Assembly (NCBI RefSeq): GCF_030227225.1
Contig: NZ_JASPHQ010000039.1
Location: forward strand, 1-5,119
Source of the DNA: Corynebacterium rhinophilum
GTDB taxonomy: Bacteria > Actinomycetota > Actinomycetes > Mycobacteriales > Mycobacteriaceae
Direction: 5' to 3'
DNA: 5,119 nt
In this document: in pieces, positions 1 through 5,097 of the stretch
Numbering within the stretch: the first letter of the stretch is position 1
Layout of the letters: every line of letters begins with the position of its first letter
Notes under the pieces: model-generated
The model's input: only the letters and a program-made list of their open reading frames with translations
Database searches by the model: none
Told to the model about the DNA's origin: nothing
Program-made: the position numbers and the translations under genes

Positions 1-77
1 CAGAACAAAAACGACTGAGATGCCGGTTTGTCAACGATGTCGCGACTGACCTGTCAAGCATGTCGCGACTCATGACA
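1..77. mobile_element. Probable terminal segment of an insertion sequence (body lies left of the window)
   Basis: Read from the tRNA side towards the left, the minus strand begins TGTCATGAGTCGCGACATGC at position 77 and continues into a second related unit. It thus starts with the 5'-TG common to IS ends and carries internal repeated units of the kind transposases bind. Positions 37-57 recur exactly, inverted, at 5098-5118, which shows the sequence is repetitive in this genome. No transposase coding is visible in the 77 bases, so the family is not established. A DDE element of the IS481/IS3 type, common in corynebacteria, is my guess. A non-transposon repeat family is the alternative. Confidence 0.5.
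29..74. repeat. Two tandem 23-bp direct repeat units
   Basis: Unit 1 (29-51) and unit 2 (52-74) both read TGTCAA, two variable bases (CG in one, GC in the other), then ATGTCGCGACT. That is 17 identities in the first 19 positions; the last four bases diverge. Most of unit 1 plus the start of unit 2 (37-57) is the segment repeated inverted at the right edge. Within each unit GTCGCGAC is a perfect 8-bp palindrome, suiting a dimeric DNA-binding protein. A transposase-binding site inside an IS end is the simplest reading. Confidence 0.8.
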
Positions 78-78
78 T

Positions 79-155
79 TGGGGTGGCTGACGGGACTCGA
101 ACCCGCGACAACCAGGATCACAACCTGGTGCTCTACCAGCTGAACTACAGCCACC
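79..155 (-). tRNA. tRNA-His (anticodon GTG), CCA encoded
   Basis: The minus strand folds as a full cloverleaf. The acceptor stem GGTGGCTG pairs with CAGCCACC and includes the extra 5' G (G-1, position 155) opposite C73, the histidine identity feature. The D arm is followed by anticodon stem CCAGG/CCTGG with loop TTGTGAT, placing GTG at 121-119. The T arm is GCGGG-TTCGAGT-CCCGT with one G-T pair. CCA is encoded at 81-79. The gene lies 48 bp downstream of orn on the same strand. Its 3' end stands one base from the putative IS terminus at 77, so no intrinsic terminator of its own is visible. Confidence 0.97.
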
Positions 156-156
156 A

Positions 157-176
157 TCGTTGCGCGAAAGCAACGA
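157..176 (-). other. Hairpin between orn and tRNA-His
   Basis: TCGTTGC (157-163) and GCAACGA (170-176) form a perfect 7-bp stem around a 6-base loop. It sits directly against the 5' end of the tRNA on the transcribed strand. No T-run follows in the minus direction, so it is a poor intrinsic terminator. It may instead mark a processing point in an orn-tRNA co-transcript, or be a weak attenuator. Function is inferred from position only. Confidence 0.5.
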
Positions 177-203
177 GATATAGGTTAACTCACGCCGCGT
201 AAA
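177..203 (-). promoter_or_regulatory. Weak candidate promoter for tRNA-His
   Basis: On the minus strand TATATC (182-177) could be a -10 box, with TTTACG (203-198) as a -35 box 15 bp upstream. The spacer is short and the start point would fall inside the hairpin at 157-176. The tRNA may equally be transcribed by read-through from orn. Confidence 0.22.
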
Positions 204-836
204 TTACAAAAACGCCTGGTAATCGGCGGTGGTTTCGGCCTTGAGGTCCTCGGCTTCGGTGGAGGTTGGGCCTTCGTCGGTGCGAAAGACGCTGCGGCGA
301 TAAAAATCCAGCTCGCGGATGGACTCGATGATGTCTTGCAGCGCGCGGTGGGCCATGCCCTTATCGGGCTGGTTATAGTAGGCCCGCGGGTGCCAGCGCC
401 GAGCGAGCTCCTTGATGGTGGAGACGTCGATCATGCGGTAATGCAGCGCCTCATCCAGCCGCGGCATATAGGCGCGGATGAAGGTGCGGTCGGTGGCGAT
501 GGAATTGCCTGCTAGGGGAGTGGGGTGCTCGCAGTGCTCATTAATAAGCGCTAGTACCGCGTCCTCGGCCTCGCGGATGGTCGTGGTGGACTGGCGGATT
601 TCCTTATCGAGGCCGGAGTTCGCGTGCATCTCGGTGACGAAGGAATCCATCTGGGATAGTTCCTCTTCGGTGGCGTGGACGACAAGATCGATGCCCTTGC
701 CAAGGATGTTGAGATTGCCGTCCGTGATGACGGCGGCCACCTCGACGATTACGTGGCGTTCTGGGTCGAGGCCGGTCATTTCCAGGTCGATCCACACGAG
801 GCGATCATATTTTGCGGCGATTTCGGGAGAAGACAT
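204..836 (-). CDS. orn: Oligoribonuclease (DEDDh 3'-5' exoribonuclease)
   Basis: Orn degrades short RNA oligonucleotides of two to about five residues, including pGpG from cyclic-di-GMP breakdown, to mononucleotides in the cytoplasm. The 210-residue product matches the family's usual length plus a short acidic tail. All five DEDDh residues are visible: D17 and E19 in [11 protein letters not shown]116 in [12 protein letters not shown]163 in MAHRAL, and D168 just after. The start used is the ATG at 836. An in-frame ATG at 845 would add three residues (MER) but overlaps a strong -10 hexamer (TAGAAT, 849-844). A transcript initiated from that hexamer would begin at or near the A of ATG 836, giving a leaderless mRNA, a common arrangement in corynebacteria. 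tRNA-His follows directly downstream on the same strand. The last about 25 residues are rich in D, E and T and probably disordered. Confidence 0.95.
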   Translation of the reverse strand: MSSPEIAAKYDRLVWIDLEMTGLDPERHVIVEVAAVITDGNLNILGKGIDLVVHATEEELSQMDSFVTEMHANSGLDKEIRQSTTTIREAEDAVLALINEHCEHPTPLAGNSIATDRTFIRAYMPRLDEALHYRMIDVSTIKELARRWHPRAYYNQPDKGMAHRALQDIIESIRELDFYRRSVFRTDEGPTSTEAEDLKAETTADYQAFL

Positions 837-843
837 GCGTTCC

Positions 844-849
844 ATTCTA
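844..849 (-). promoter_or_regulatory. Candidate -10 box for a leaderless orn transcript
   Basis: TAGAAT on the minus strand matches TATAAT at 5 of 6 positions. Seven bases separate it from the ATG at 836, the normal distance from a sigma-A -10 box to the transcription start. No Shine-Dalgarno sequence stands at good spacing before that ATG. No clear -35 box is seen, which is usual for leaderless actinobacterial promoters. Confidence 0.5.
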
Positions 850-926
850 ACCCCGGCCGGCAGGGCCCTCCGCGCGCCCCGATCTGCATCCCATAAAGCG
901 AAAAGAAAAATTTACCTATCGTTTTA

Positions 927-956
927 CCGACACGGGGAAGTGATTTACGGCATACT
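927..956 (+). promoter_or_regulatory. Candidate sigma-A promoter for the symporter gene
   Basis: CCGACA (927-932; 4 of 6 to TTGACA) and CATACT (951-956; 4 of 6 to TATAAT) are 18 bp apart in the divergent region between orn and the symporter. Initiation a few bases downstream would leave a leader of roughly 40-45 nt containing the ribosome binding site. No operator palindrome or riboswitch-like fold was noticed in this leader. Confidence 0.35.
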
Positions 957-1006
957 TTCTATATCGTGCTTCACAAGGGAGGTGCGAATCACTAAGGAGT
1001 TTCTCG

Positions 1007-2551
1007 ATGGCAAACTTTCTCGATGCCCTCAATTCCATAATTTGGTCGCCCGCCCTCGTCTTTTTGTGCTTGGGTGCGGGTGTTTATTTCACCGTGGTAA
1101 CGCGGGGCCTGCAGGTCCGATGCATTCCAGATATGCTGCGACAAATTTCTAAGGGCGAAAAATCCGACGACGGTGTTTCTTCCTTCCAATCGCTGATGGT
1201 CTCGCTATCTGGCCGCGTGGGCGTGGGTAATATCGCCGGCGTGTCCACGGCCATTGCCTTCGGTGGCCCTGGTGCGGTGTTCTGGATGTGGGCGGTGGCC
1301 CTCTTGGGCTCGTCCACCTCCTTCATCGAGTGCACCCTGGCGCAGATTTATAAAGAAAAGGACCAGGACACCGGCGAGTACCGCGGTGGCCCGGCCTACT
1401 ACATCGAAAAGGCGTATAAGCACACCAAGGCCGCGCCATTCATGATGGTCTACGGCATCCTCTTTGCCATCGCCATGATTCTGGCGACCAGCTACTTCCT
1501 GCCGGGCATTCAGGCAAATGCTGTGGCCGCGGCTGCCGATACCGCGTGGGGTATTAACTCCACCTGGGCCGCGGTAGTCCTGGCCGGCATTTTGGCCATC
1601 ATCATTATCGGTGGCGTCAAGCGCATCGCTAACTTCGCCACCCTGGTCGTGCCGTTTATGGCCGTGATCTACATCGGCATCTCCATCGTCGTGATGCTCA
1701 TTAACTACTCGCAGATTCCAGAGGTCTTTGGCCTCATCTTTAAGTCTGCCTTCAACCTCGAGGCCGGGTTCTCCGGCATGCTGGGCGTGGCCATCATGTG
1801 GGGCGTTAAGCGCGGTATTTACTCCAACGAGGCTGGTCAGGGTACCGGCCCGCAGTCTGCTGCCGCCGCTGAGGTCTCCCACCCGGCTAAGCAGGGTTTC
1901 GTGCAGTCCTTCGCCGTGTACATCGACACCCTCTTCGTCTGCTCCGCTACGGCGTTCATGATCATCTCCACGGATATGTACACCGTCTTCCGCGGCGAAT
2001 CCGAGGACGGCGAGGTTGTTTACCAAGGCTCGCTTCCCGATGACGTCGCGGTCGGCCCCGGCTTCGTCCAATCCGGCCTCGATAGCGTCTTTTCCGGCTG
2101 GGGCCCGACGTTTATCGCCGTGTCCATTGCCTTCTTCGCGTTTACCACCGTGCTGGCGTACTACTACATGTCCGAGGTCAACCTGACCTACTTCAACCGT
2201 TGGGTTAAGTCCCGCCCAATCCGCCGCGGCCTGGTGTGGGCGCTGCGCATCCTCATCATCGTTTCGGTCATCGTGGGCGCTACCACGACTCCGGGCTCTG
2301 CTTGGGCGCTGGGCGATATCGGTGTCGGCACCACAGCATGGCTAAATATCATCGCTATCCTCTTCCTGCAGGTTCCGGCGCTTAAGGTCCTGAAGGACTA
2401 CGAGAAGCAAAAGAAGGCGGGCAAGGAACCGGAATTCGACCCAGAAGCAGTGGGCATCAAGAATGCGGACTTCTGGGTGGACCGCAAAAATGCTCGCGCG
2501 GCGGCACAAGTGGCCGGTAGTCAAGCAGCCGGCAAGAATACTGAAAGCTAA
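1007..2551 (+). CDS. Alanine/glycine:cation symporter, AGCS (DAACS) family
   Basis: This 514-residue inner-membrane protein belongs to the AGCS family, which imports alanine, glycine or D-alanine with Na+ or H+ on a LeuT-like fold. Signature stretches are GRVGVGNIAGVSTAIAFGGP (69-88), followed by GAVFWMW, and GVKRGIYSNEAGQGTGPQSA (266-285), the family's conserved loop. Hydrophobic segments lie at about 11-32, 76-101, 145-166, 187-204, 212-233, 255-268, 301-321, 366-388, 408-426 and 442-460, consistent with 10-11 helices. The cytoplasmic tail from 463 is charged and ends in an alanine-rich stretch. Start: ATG at 1007 has AAGGAG (994-999) seven bases upstream. The exact substrate cannot be read from sequence. 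The gene stands alone with its own promoter region, divergent from orn, and its TAA overlaps the stop codon of the opposing SDR gene. Confidence 0.95.
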   Translation: MANFLDALNSIIWSPALVFLCLGAGVYFTVVTRGLQVRCIPDMLRQISKGEKSDDGVSSFQSLMVSLSGRVGVGNIAGVSTAIAFGGPGAVFWMWAVALLGSSTSFIECTLAQIYKEKDQDTGEYRGGPAYYIEKAYKHTKAAPFMMVYGILFAIAMILATSYFLPGIQANAVAAAADTAWGINSTWAAVVLAGILAIIIIGGVKRIANFATLVVPFMAVIYIGISIVVMLINYSQIPEVFGLIFKSAFNLEAGFSGMLGVAIMWGVKRGIYSNEAGQGTGPQSAAAAEVSHPAKQGFVQSFAVYIDTLFVCSATAFMIISTDMYTVFRGESEDGEVVYQGSLPDDVAVGPGFVQSGLDSVFSGWGPTFIAVSIAFFAFTTVLAYYYMSEVNLTYFNRWVKSRPIRRGLVWALRILIIVSVIVGATTTPGSAWALGDIGVGTTAWLNIIAILFLQVPALKVLKDYEKQKKAGKEPEFDPEAVGIKNADFWVDRKNARAAAQVAGSQAAGKNTES

Positions 2552-3348
2552 CCCATCTGGGAATAAAAACGCCCGATAAGCGGCGCGATGACCGGGGTCG
2601 GCAGCACCTTGCTGACCACGTTCATCGCCTTTGATAAGGGGCCAGGGACCACGCGTCGCTGGCCCTTTTGCATGGCCGCGATGGTCTCTTTGGAACAGGA
2701 CTCATAGGTGGTCCACAGCGCATCGGGCACGACCTTATCCACAATGGTCTGGTCTTCCTCGGCGATGGTGGCCTCGCGCACCGGACCAGGAGCAAGCAAG
2801 GTGCAGCTGATGCCAGAGCCCTTCAGCTCATAGTGCAGCGCCTCCGTAAACGCATTCACCCCGGCCTTGGTAAAAACGTAGGTCGCGTTATTGGGAATGG
2901 GGATATTGCCGGCCGTGGAGCCCACATTGCAAATAGCGCCCGTGCGCCGCGGGAGCATGTGTTTTAACGCGGCGCGGGTCAGGCGGTGCACGGCGGTGCC
3001 GTTCAGGGCGAATTGGGAGGACTCGTAGCCCCAGTCTTGGTCCATGAAGGGGCCGAAGCTGGCGATGCCGGCGGAATTGACCAGGATGGAGACTTCTTTG
3101 GAGGAGATGGCATCAATGACTGCCTCGACTCCCTCATCGGTGGCCAAATCCGCGGGCAAGGCAATGGCCTCGATGTGGTGGCGGCGCTCAAGTTCTGCGG
3201 CTATGTCTTCCAAGATTTCGCCGCGCCGGGCAACGAGGATGACGTTATAGCCCATTGCCGCGAAATCGTGGGCCATCGCCTTTCCAATGCCCTGACTAGC
3301 GCCCGTAACCAGGGCATAGGAGGTACGAGATGGTGCCGGAAGTGACAT
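2548..3348 (-). CDS. Short-chain dehydrogenase/reductase (classical SDR)
   Basis: This is a cytoplasmic NAD(P)-dependent oxidoreductase of 266 residues with a Rossmann fold. The dinucleotide motif TGASQGIG is at 15-22. ARR at 40-42, after the second strand, suggests NADP(H) preference. NSAG is at 91-94, with catalytic N116, S144, Y157 and K161 (YVFTK) and APGPV at 186-190, so all four active-site residues are present. The C-terminal about 60 residues (KGQRRVVPGPLSKAMNVVSKVLP) resemble the membrane-leaning tail of SDRs that act on lipid or keto substrates, but the substrate is unknown. Start: ATG at 3348, preceded by GAAAGG about seven bases upstream. An in-frame GTG at 3435 would add 29 residues unlike any SDR N-terminus and was not chosen. 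The gene converges on the symporter with a 4-bp overlap and is the last gene of core-like composition before the low-G+C segment. Confidence 0.93.
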   Translation of the reverse strand: MSLPAPSRTSYALVTGASQGIGKAMAHDFAAMGYNVILVARRGEILEDIAAELERRHHIEAIALPADLATDEGVEAVIDAISSKEVSILVNSAGIASFGPFMDQDWGYESSQFALNGTAVHRLTRAALKHMLPRRTGAICNVGSTAGNIPIPNNATYVFTKAGVNAFTEALHYELKGSGISCTLLAPGPVREATIAEEDQTIVDKVVPDALWTTYESCSKETIAAMQKGQRRVVPGPLSKAMNVVSKVLPTPVIAPLIGRFYSQMG

Positions 3349-3501
3349 TGTCGAGCCTTTCGAAGGTGGCCAAGTACTGAAAGACCCAGCGTAGACAAAA
3401 AGCCGGCATGCTGCGAAAAAGTCTCGAGGCTTCACAGGTATAAAGAGCTTCGAGGAGCCTCCTAATAGGCCATCAGGCGGCCATTCAGCTCCCCGTGACT
3501 G

Positions 3502-3714
3502 CTACGCTCCGGAGAAATATCGGGAGTGTGACTGGCGGAGGTTTTCCTCACTCGCGCTAGCAACCGCCACAATTTCCATATCCGGGTCATTATTGGATCG
3601 GTCTAAACGCAATCGTTCACGCGTAGCTGCGGAGAGTGAATCGAACTTTTCACATCGGACAGTGCCCTTTTTGCGATGGTATTCAATCAAGAATGCTGGC
3701 ATGGAGCTTGTCAC
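3502..3714 (-). CDS. Small protein translationally coupled to the RelA/SpoT gene; candidate antitoxin or partner
   Basis: The product is 70 residues from GTG 3714, or 66 from the in-frame ATG at 3702. The GTG overlaps the TGA of the upstream synthetase gene (GTGA, 3714-3711). AAAGGAAA stands just before it, a little too near for the GTG and about 14 bases from the ATG, so the start is uncertain. By eye the fold is strand (PAFLIEYHRKKGTVRCEKF), helix (SLSAATRERLRLDR), strand (MEIVAVASAS) and helix (SEENLRQSHSRYF). It is soluble and charged, with no signal peptide or membrane segment. I have a vague memory of small actinobacterial proteins with this layout and a terminal HSRYF-like motif, but cannot name a family. 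Coupling to a nucleotide pyrophosphokinase makes an antitoxin or accessory role plausible; this is inference from position. Confidence 0.7.
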   Translation of the reverse strand: MTSSMPAFLIEYHRKKGTVRCEKFDSLSAATRERLRLDRSNNDPDMEIVAVASASEENLRQSHSRYFSGA

Positions 3715-4553
3715 TTTCCTTTCTGCGCGATGTCTGACCGTACTTTAACTAATTCCGAAAGTCTATCTTCGAGTATGCCAAAAGCACGGCTCCTCAGCTG
3801 ACGAATTTCCGAATGCAGTGGGCCGACTCGCCTCGTGGAGCTAAAGGGGATGAAGACACTATCAGCGACTCTCTCCGCTTGATGGACAGTGTCAGAAGCC
3901 TCATGTAGAAGTTCCATCTCCGTGCGAGCCGCGGGGTTCGGTTTCGCACCAAATTCCAGGTAGCGAATGTCCCTGCCGTAGATATCAGCAGCGACCTCGT
4001 AGAGGTTCGCCCATTGGGCCTGCATGGCTGTTCTTATTTGAAACTCAGCGCGCCCCGCAGGGGTGACAAGGTGCAAATGTATGGCTCGGTAACCGGAGTG
4101 CGCATTCTCTCTCATGTCACTAATCTCGACCTTGGTTGCACCGGCGTTTAGAAAATCTTCCTTAAAAAGTTCAGCTATCTTAGTTTGCTCGGATAGGGTT
4201 AAATCGCAGTCAAACCTAAGCCCTGACACGTCCCAGATGTTTTCCAGCGGATATGTTGGCATCCTCCGAAGTTTTTCTATAAGCGTGCCGAATGTCTTAA
4301 CCCTAGCGGCAAATACATAATCGCCCGAGTCAGGCCTGATCGATCCTTCTTGTTCATTTAATGGATAAATTAGGCATCTGACTGTGTTGGTTGCTATTTC
4401 CATCAGAGCGTCGCAGAGAACGGCTTGGTGCTCGAGGAATCGAAGAAGTATCTCCTCGTCGTACGGGGTGCCTTTGCGCAGATTGCTTCCGACTTTGTGT
4501 ACCTGATTCCAGGTGAATGAATCCCGGTCGGGCTTGGTCTTTATGAGGTCCAT
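3711..4553 (-). CDS. Single-domain RelA/SpoT-type nucleotide pyrophosphokinase (small alarmone synthetase or toxSAS-like)
   Basis: This 280-residue soluble protein has one RelA/SpoT synthetase domain at about 80-200. The nucleotide-binding pattern RVKTFGTLIEKLRR (84-97) matches RxKSxxSxxxKxxR. It is followed by IWDVSGLRF (107-114, D108 acidic residue), SGYRAIH (153-159) and EFQIRT (170-175), with W181 after it; the expected synthetase residues are all present. There is no HD hydrolase domain and no TGS or ACT domain, so it is not the housekeeping Rel. An N-terminal helical region (1-75) and a C-terminal helical tail (210-280) flank the domain. Such enzymes transfer pyrophosphate from ATP to GDP/GTP; the toxSAS subgroup makes toxic alarmones or pyrophosphorylates the tRNA CCA end. 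Which applies here cannot be read from sequence. ATG 4553 is the only start in frame before an upstream stop. Its Shine-Dalgarno is weak, and the stop of an upstream gene remnant lies one base away. Confidence 0.9.
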   Translation of the reverse strand: MDLIKTKPDRDSFTWNQVHKVGSNLRKGTPYDEEILLRFLEHQAVLCDALMEIATNTVRCLIYPLNEQEGSIRPDSGDYVFAARVKTFGTLIEKLRRMPTYPLENIWDVSGLRFDCDLTLSEQTKIAELFKEDFLNAGATKVEISDMRENAHSGYRAIHLHLVTPAGRAEFQIRTAMQAQWANLYEVAADIYGRDIRYLEFGAKPNPAARTEMELLHEASDTVHQAERVADSVFIPFSSTRRVGPLHSEIRQLRSRAFGILEDRLSELVKVRSDIAQKGK

Positions 4554-4554
4554 G

Positions 4555-4758
4555 TCAGTTCTGTAGGTTCCGAATAATATCCCTAAGCGGATAAGTTGCT
4601 GGGGCAGAGAGGTTGAGTTTTAACTCTATCTTTCCCCGTCCTACCCATTTTTGCAGTAGTCCTGGGTTGAAGTAGGGACCTCGCGGGCGGAGCTTATGGC
4701 CGAATTTCGTGTGGTGATCCAGGCTTCTTGACTCTGGGTTACTGCTTTCGGATACGTT
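4555..4758 (-). pseudogene. C-terminal remnant of an unrecognised gene upstream of the RelA/SpoT gene
   Basis: A minus-strand frame is open for 67 codons and ends in TGA at 4557-4555, one base before the synthetase ATG (TGACATG). It contains no ATG, GTG or TTG start, so the 5' part is missing. The peptide looks like real protein, with HHTKFGHKLRPRG, then PYFNPGLLQKWVGRGKIEL, and ending YPLRDIIRNLQN. I do not recognise the family. The one-base spacing suggests the intact gene headed a three-gene operon with the synthetase and the small gene. The first codons (about 4730-4758) overlap the opposing integrase fragment and are probably not original, so the break lies near 4725-4760. A chance open frame is the alternative. 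Confidence 0.45.
4574..4579 (-). promoter_or_regulatory. Possible -10 box for the RelA/SpoT gene
   Basis: TATTAT on the minus strand (5 of 6 to TATAAT) would place a transcription start about 14 bases before ATG 4553. No -35 match stands 17 bp upstream. It lies inside the coding remnant of the upstream gene, where A+T-rich codons could produce it by chance. It matters only because the original operon promoter appears lost. Confidence 0.22.
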
Positions 4759-4977
4759 TCATTAGACCCTCTCTGCACACCGCACGATTCACGGCAGCCC
4801 TTGGCATCGCTGGCAATTTAGGGTGGGCAAATCCTAGAGCGCTTCAGGTGATATTTGGACACTCGAGCGTAACCATCACGAAGGACAGATACGGTCATCT
4901 TTATCCGGAAGATTTAAGCGCGTTCACTTCCGATTGCGATACGTTATTTTCAAAGGATTGTGCCCATTGTGTGCCCA

Positions 4978-5021
4978 AAGGCCACTTTTTTCGCGGTGTT
5001 AACCCGTCAGAAAGTGGCCTT
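4978..5021 (+). terminator. Terminator-like inverted repeat at the integrase 3' end
   Basis: AAGGCCACTTT (4978-4988) and AAAGTGGCCTT (5011-5021) are perfect 11-bp inverted repeats separated by 22 bases. Arms of this kind are common between a phage integrase and its attachment site. Here the repeat lies within the open frame, about 36 bp before its stop. No long T-run follows on either side, so efficiency is uncertain. A recombination-related site is the alternative. Confidence 0.5.
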
Positions 5022-5028
5022 GAGCTGC

Positions 5029-5042
5029 GGTGCCCCCAGCAG
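5029..5042. other. Attachment-site-like remnant resembling a tRNA 3' end
   Basis: The minus strand reads CTGCTGGGGGCACC, which would fit the last T-stem base pairs, the 3' acceptor strand TGGGGGC, discriminator A and CC of a tRNA. On the plus strand it encodes CPQQ, which in many integrases is followed by DSNLR as the sequence continues through the tRNA T arm. Here homology stops after CAG at 5042. Fourteen bases is short, so this is suggestive only. It is not a tRNA gene. Confidence 0.35.
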
Positions 5043-5097
5043 TGTCCGAATTCATGACTTATTTGACAGTCTGTTCCTGGGTAAGTGGTCGTGATGG

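Larger units (their letters stand above)
4728..5057 (+). pseudogene. C-terminal fragment of a tyrosine recombinase (phage-type integrase)
   Basis: This 109-codon open frame aligns with the end of the catalytic domain of phage-type tyrosine integrases. HTAR (17-20) corresponds to HxxR (usually HDLRHT), followed by FTAALGIAG, then RALQVIFGHSS with H45, and TKDRYGHLYPEDL with the nucleophile Y55. The first catalytic Arg, the catalytic Lys strand and the whole core-binding domain are missing, and the usual second His after HxxR is Phe. The first codon is a TTG at 4728 with no credible ribosome binding site, so the frame is a remnant and should be inactive. Residues 101-105 (RCPQQ) are encoded by a tRNA-3'-end-like sequence, typical where an integrase gene ends at its attachment site. 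The fragment lies head to head with the RelA/SpoT group and probably belongs to the lost integrative element that carried it. Confidence 0.8.

Noticed and set aside
29..74. CRISPR array
   Set aside because: The two units are adjacent with no spacers between them.
478..1152. Long plus-strand open frame opposite orn (224 codons)
   Set aside because: Antisense to a clear orn gene, with composition-driven residues (R, S, T, P) and no recognisable domain; it also runs through the intergenic region into the symporter gene.
1205..2071. Long minus-strand open frame opposite the symporter (288 codons)
   Set aside because: Rich in D, G, H and R, as expected from the complement of high-G+C membrane protein codons; no start signal and no family features.
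2986..3345. Plus-strand open frame opposite the SDR gene (119 codons)
   Set aside because: Shadow of the SDR coding strand with glycine/aspartate-biased sequence and no supporting context.
3349..3435. N-terminal extension of the SDR from GTG 3435
   Set aside because: The extra 29 residues do not resemble an SDR N-terminus, and ATG 3348 has a ribosome binding site at proper spacing. The extension also includes likely promoter sequence.
3452..3480. Terminator after the small gene (AGGA/TCCT and GGCC repeats)
   Set aside because: Arms of four bases and no T-run in the minus direction; too weak to call.
3711..4553. Housekeeping bifunctional Rel/RelA
   Set aside because: Only 280 residues, with no HD hydrolase, TGS or ACT domain; Rel enzymes are about 740-790 residues.
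4615..4626. Small palindrome GAGTTTTAACTC upstream of the RelA/SpoT gene as an operator
   Set aside because: Arms of only 5 bp in an A+T-rich stretch within a coding remnant; expected by chance and not placed over a convincing promoter.
5029..5057. A second tRNA gene on the minus strand
   Set aside because: Only the 3' acceptor-like 14 bases are present; no T loop, anticodon arm or 5' acceptor strand follows.
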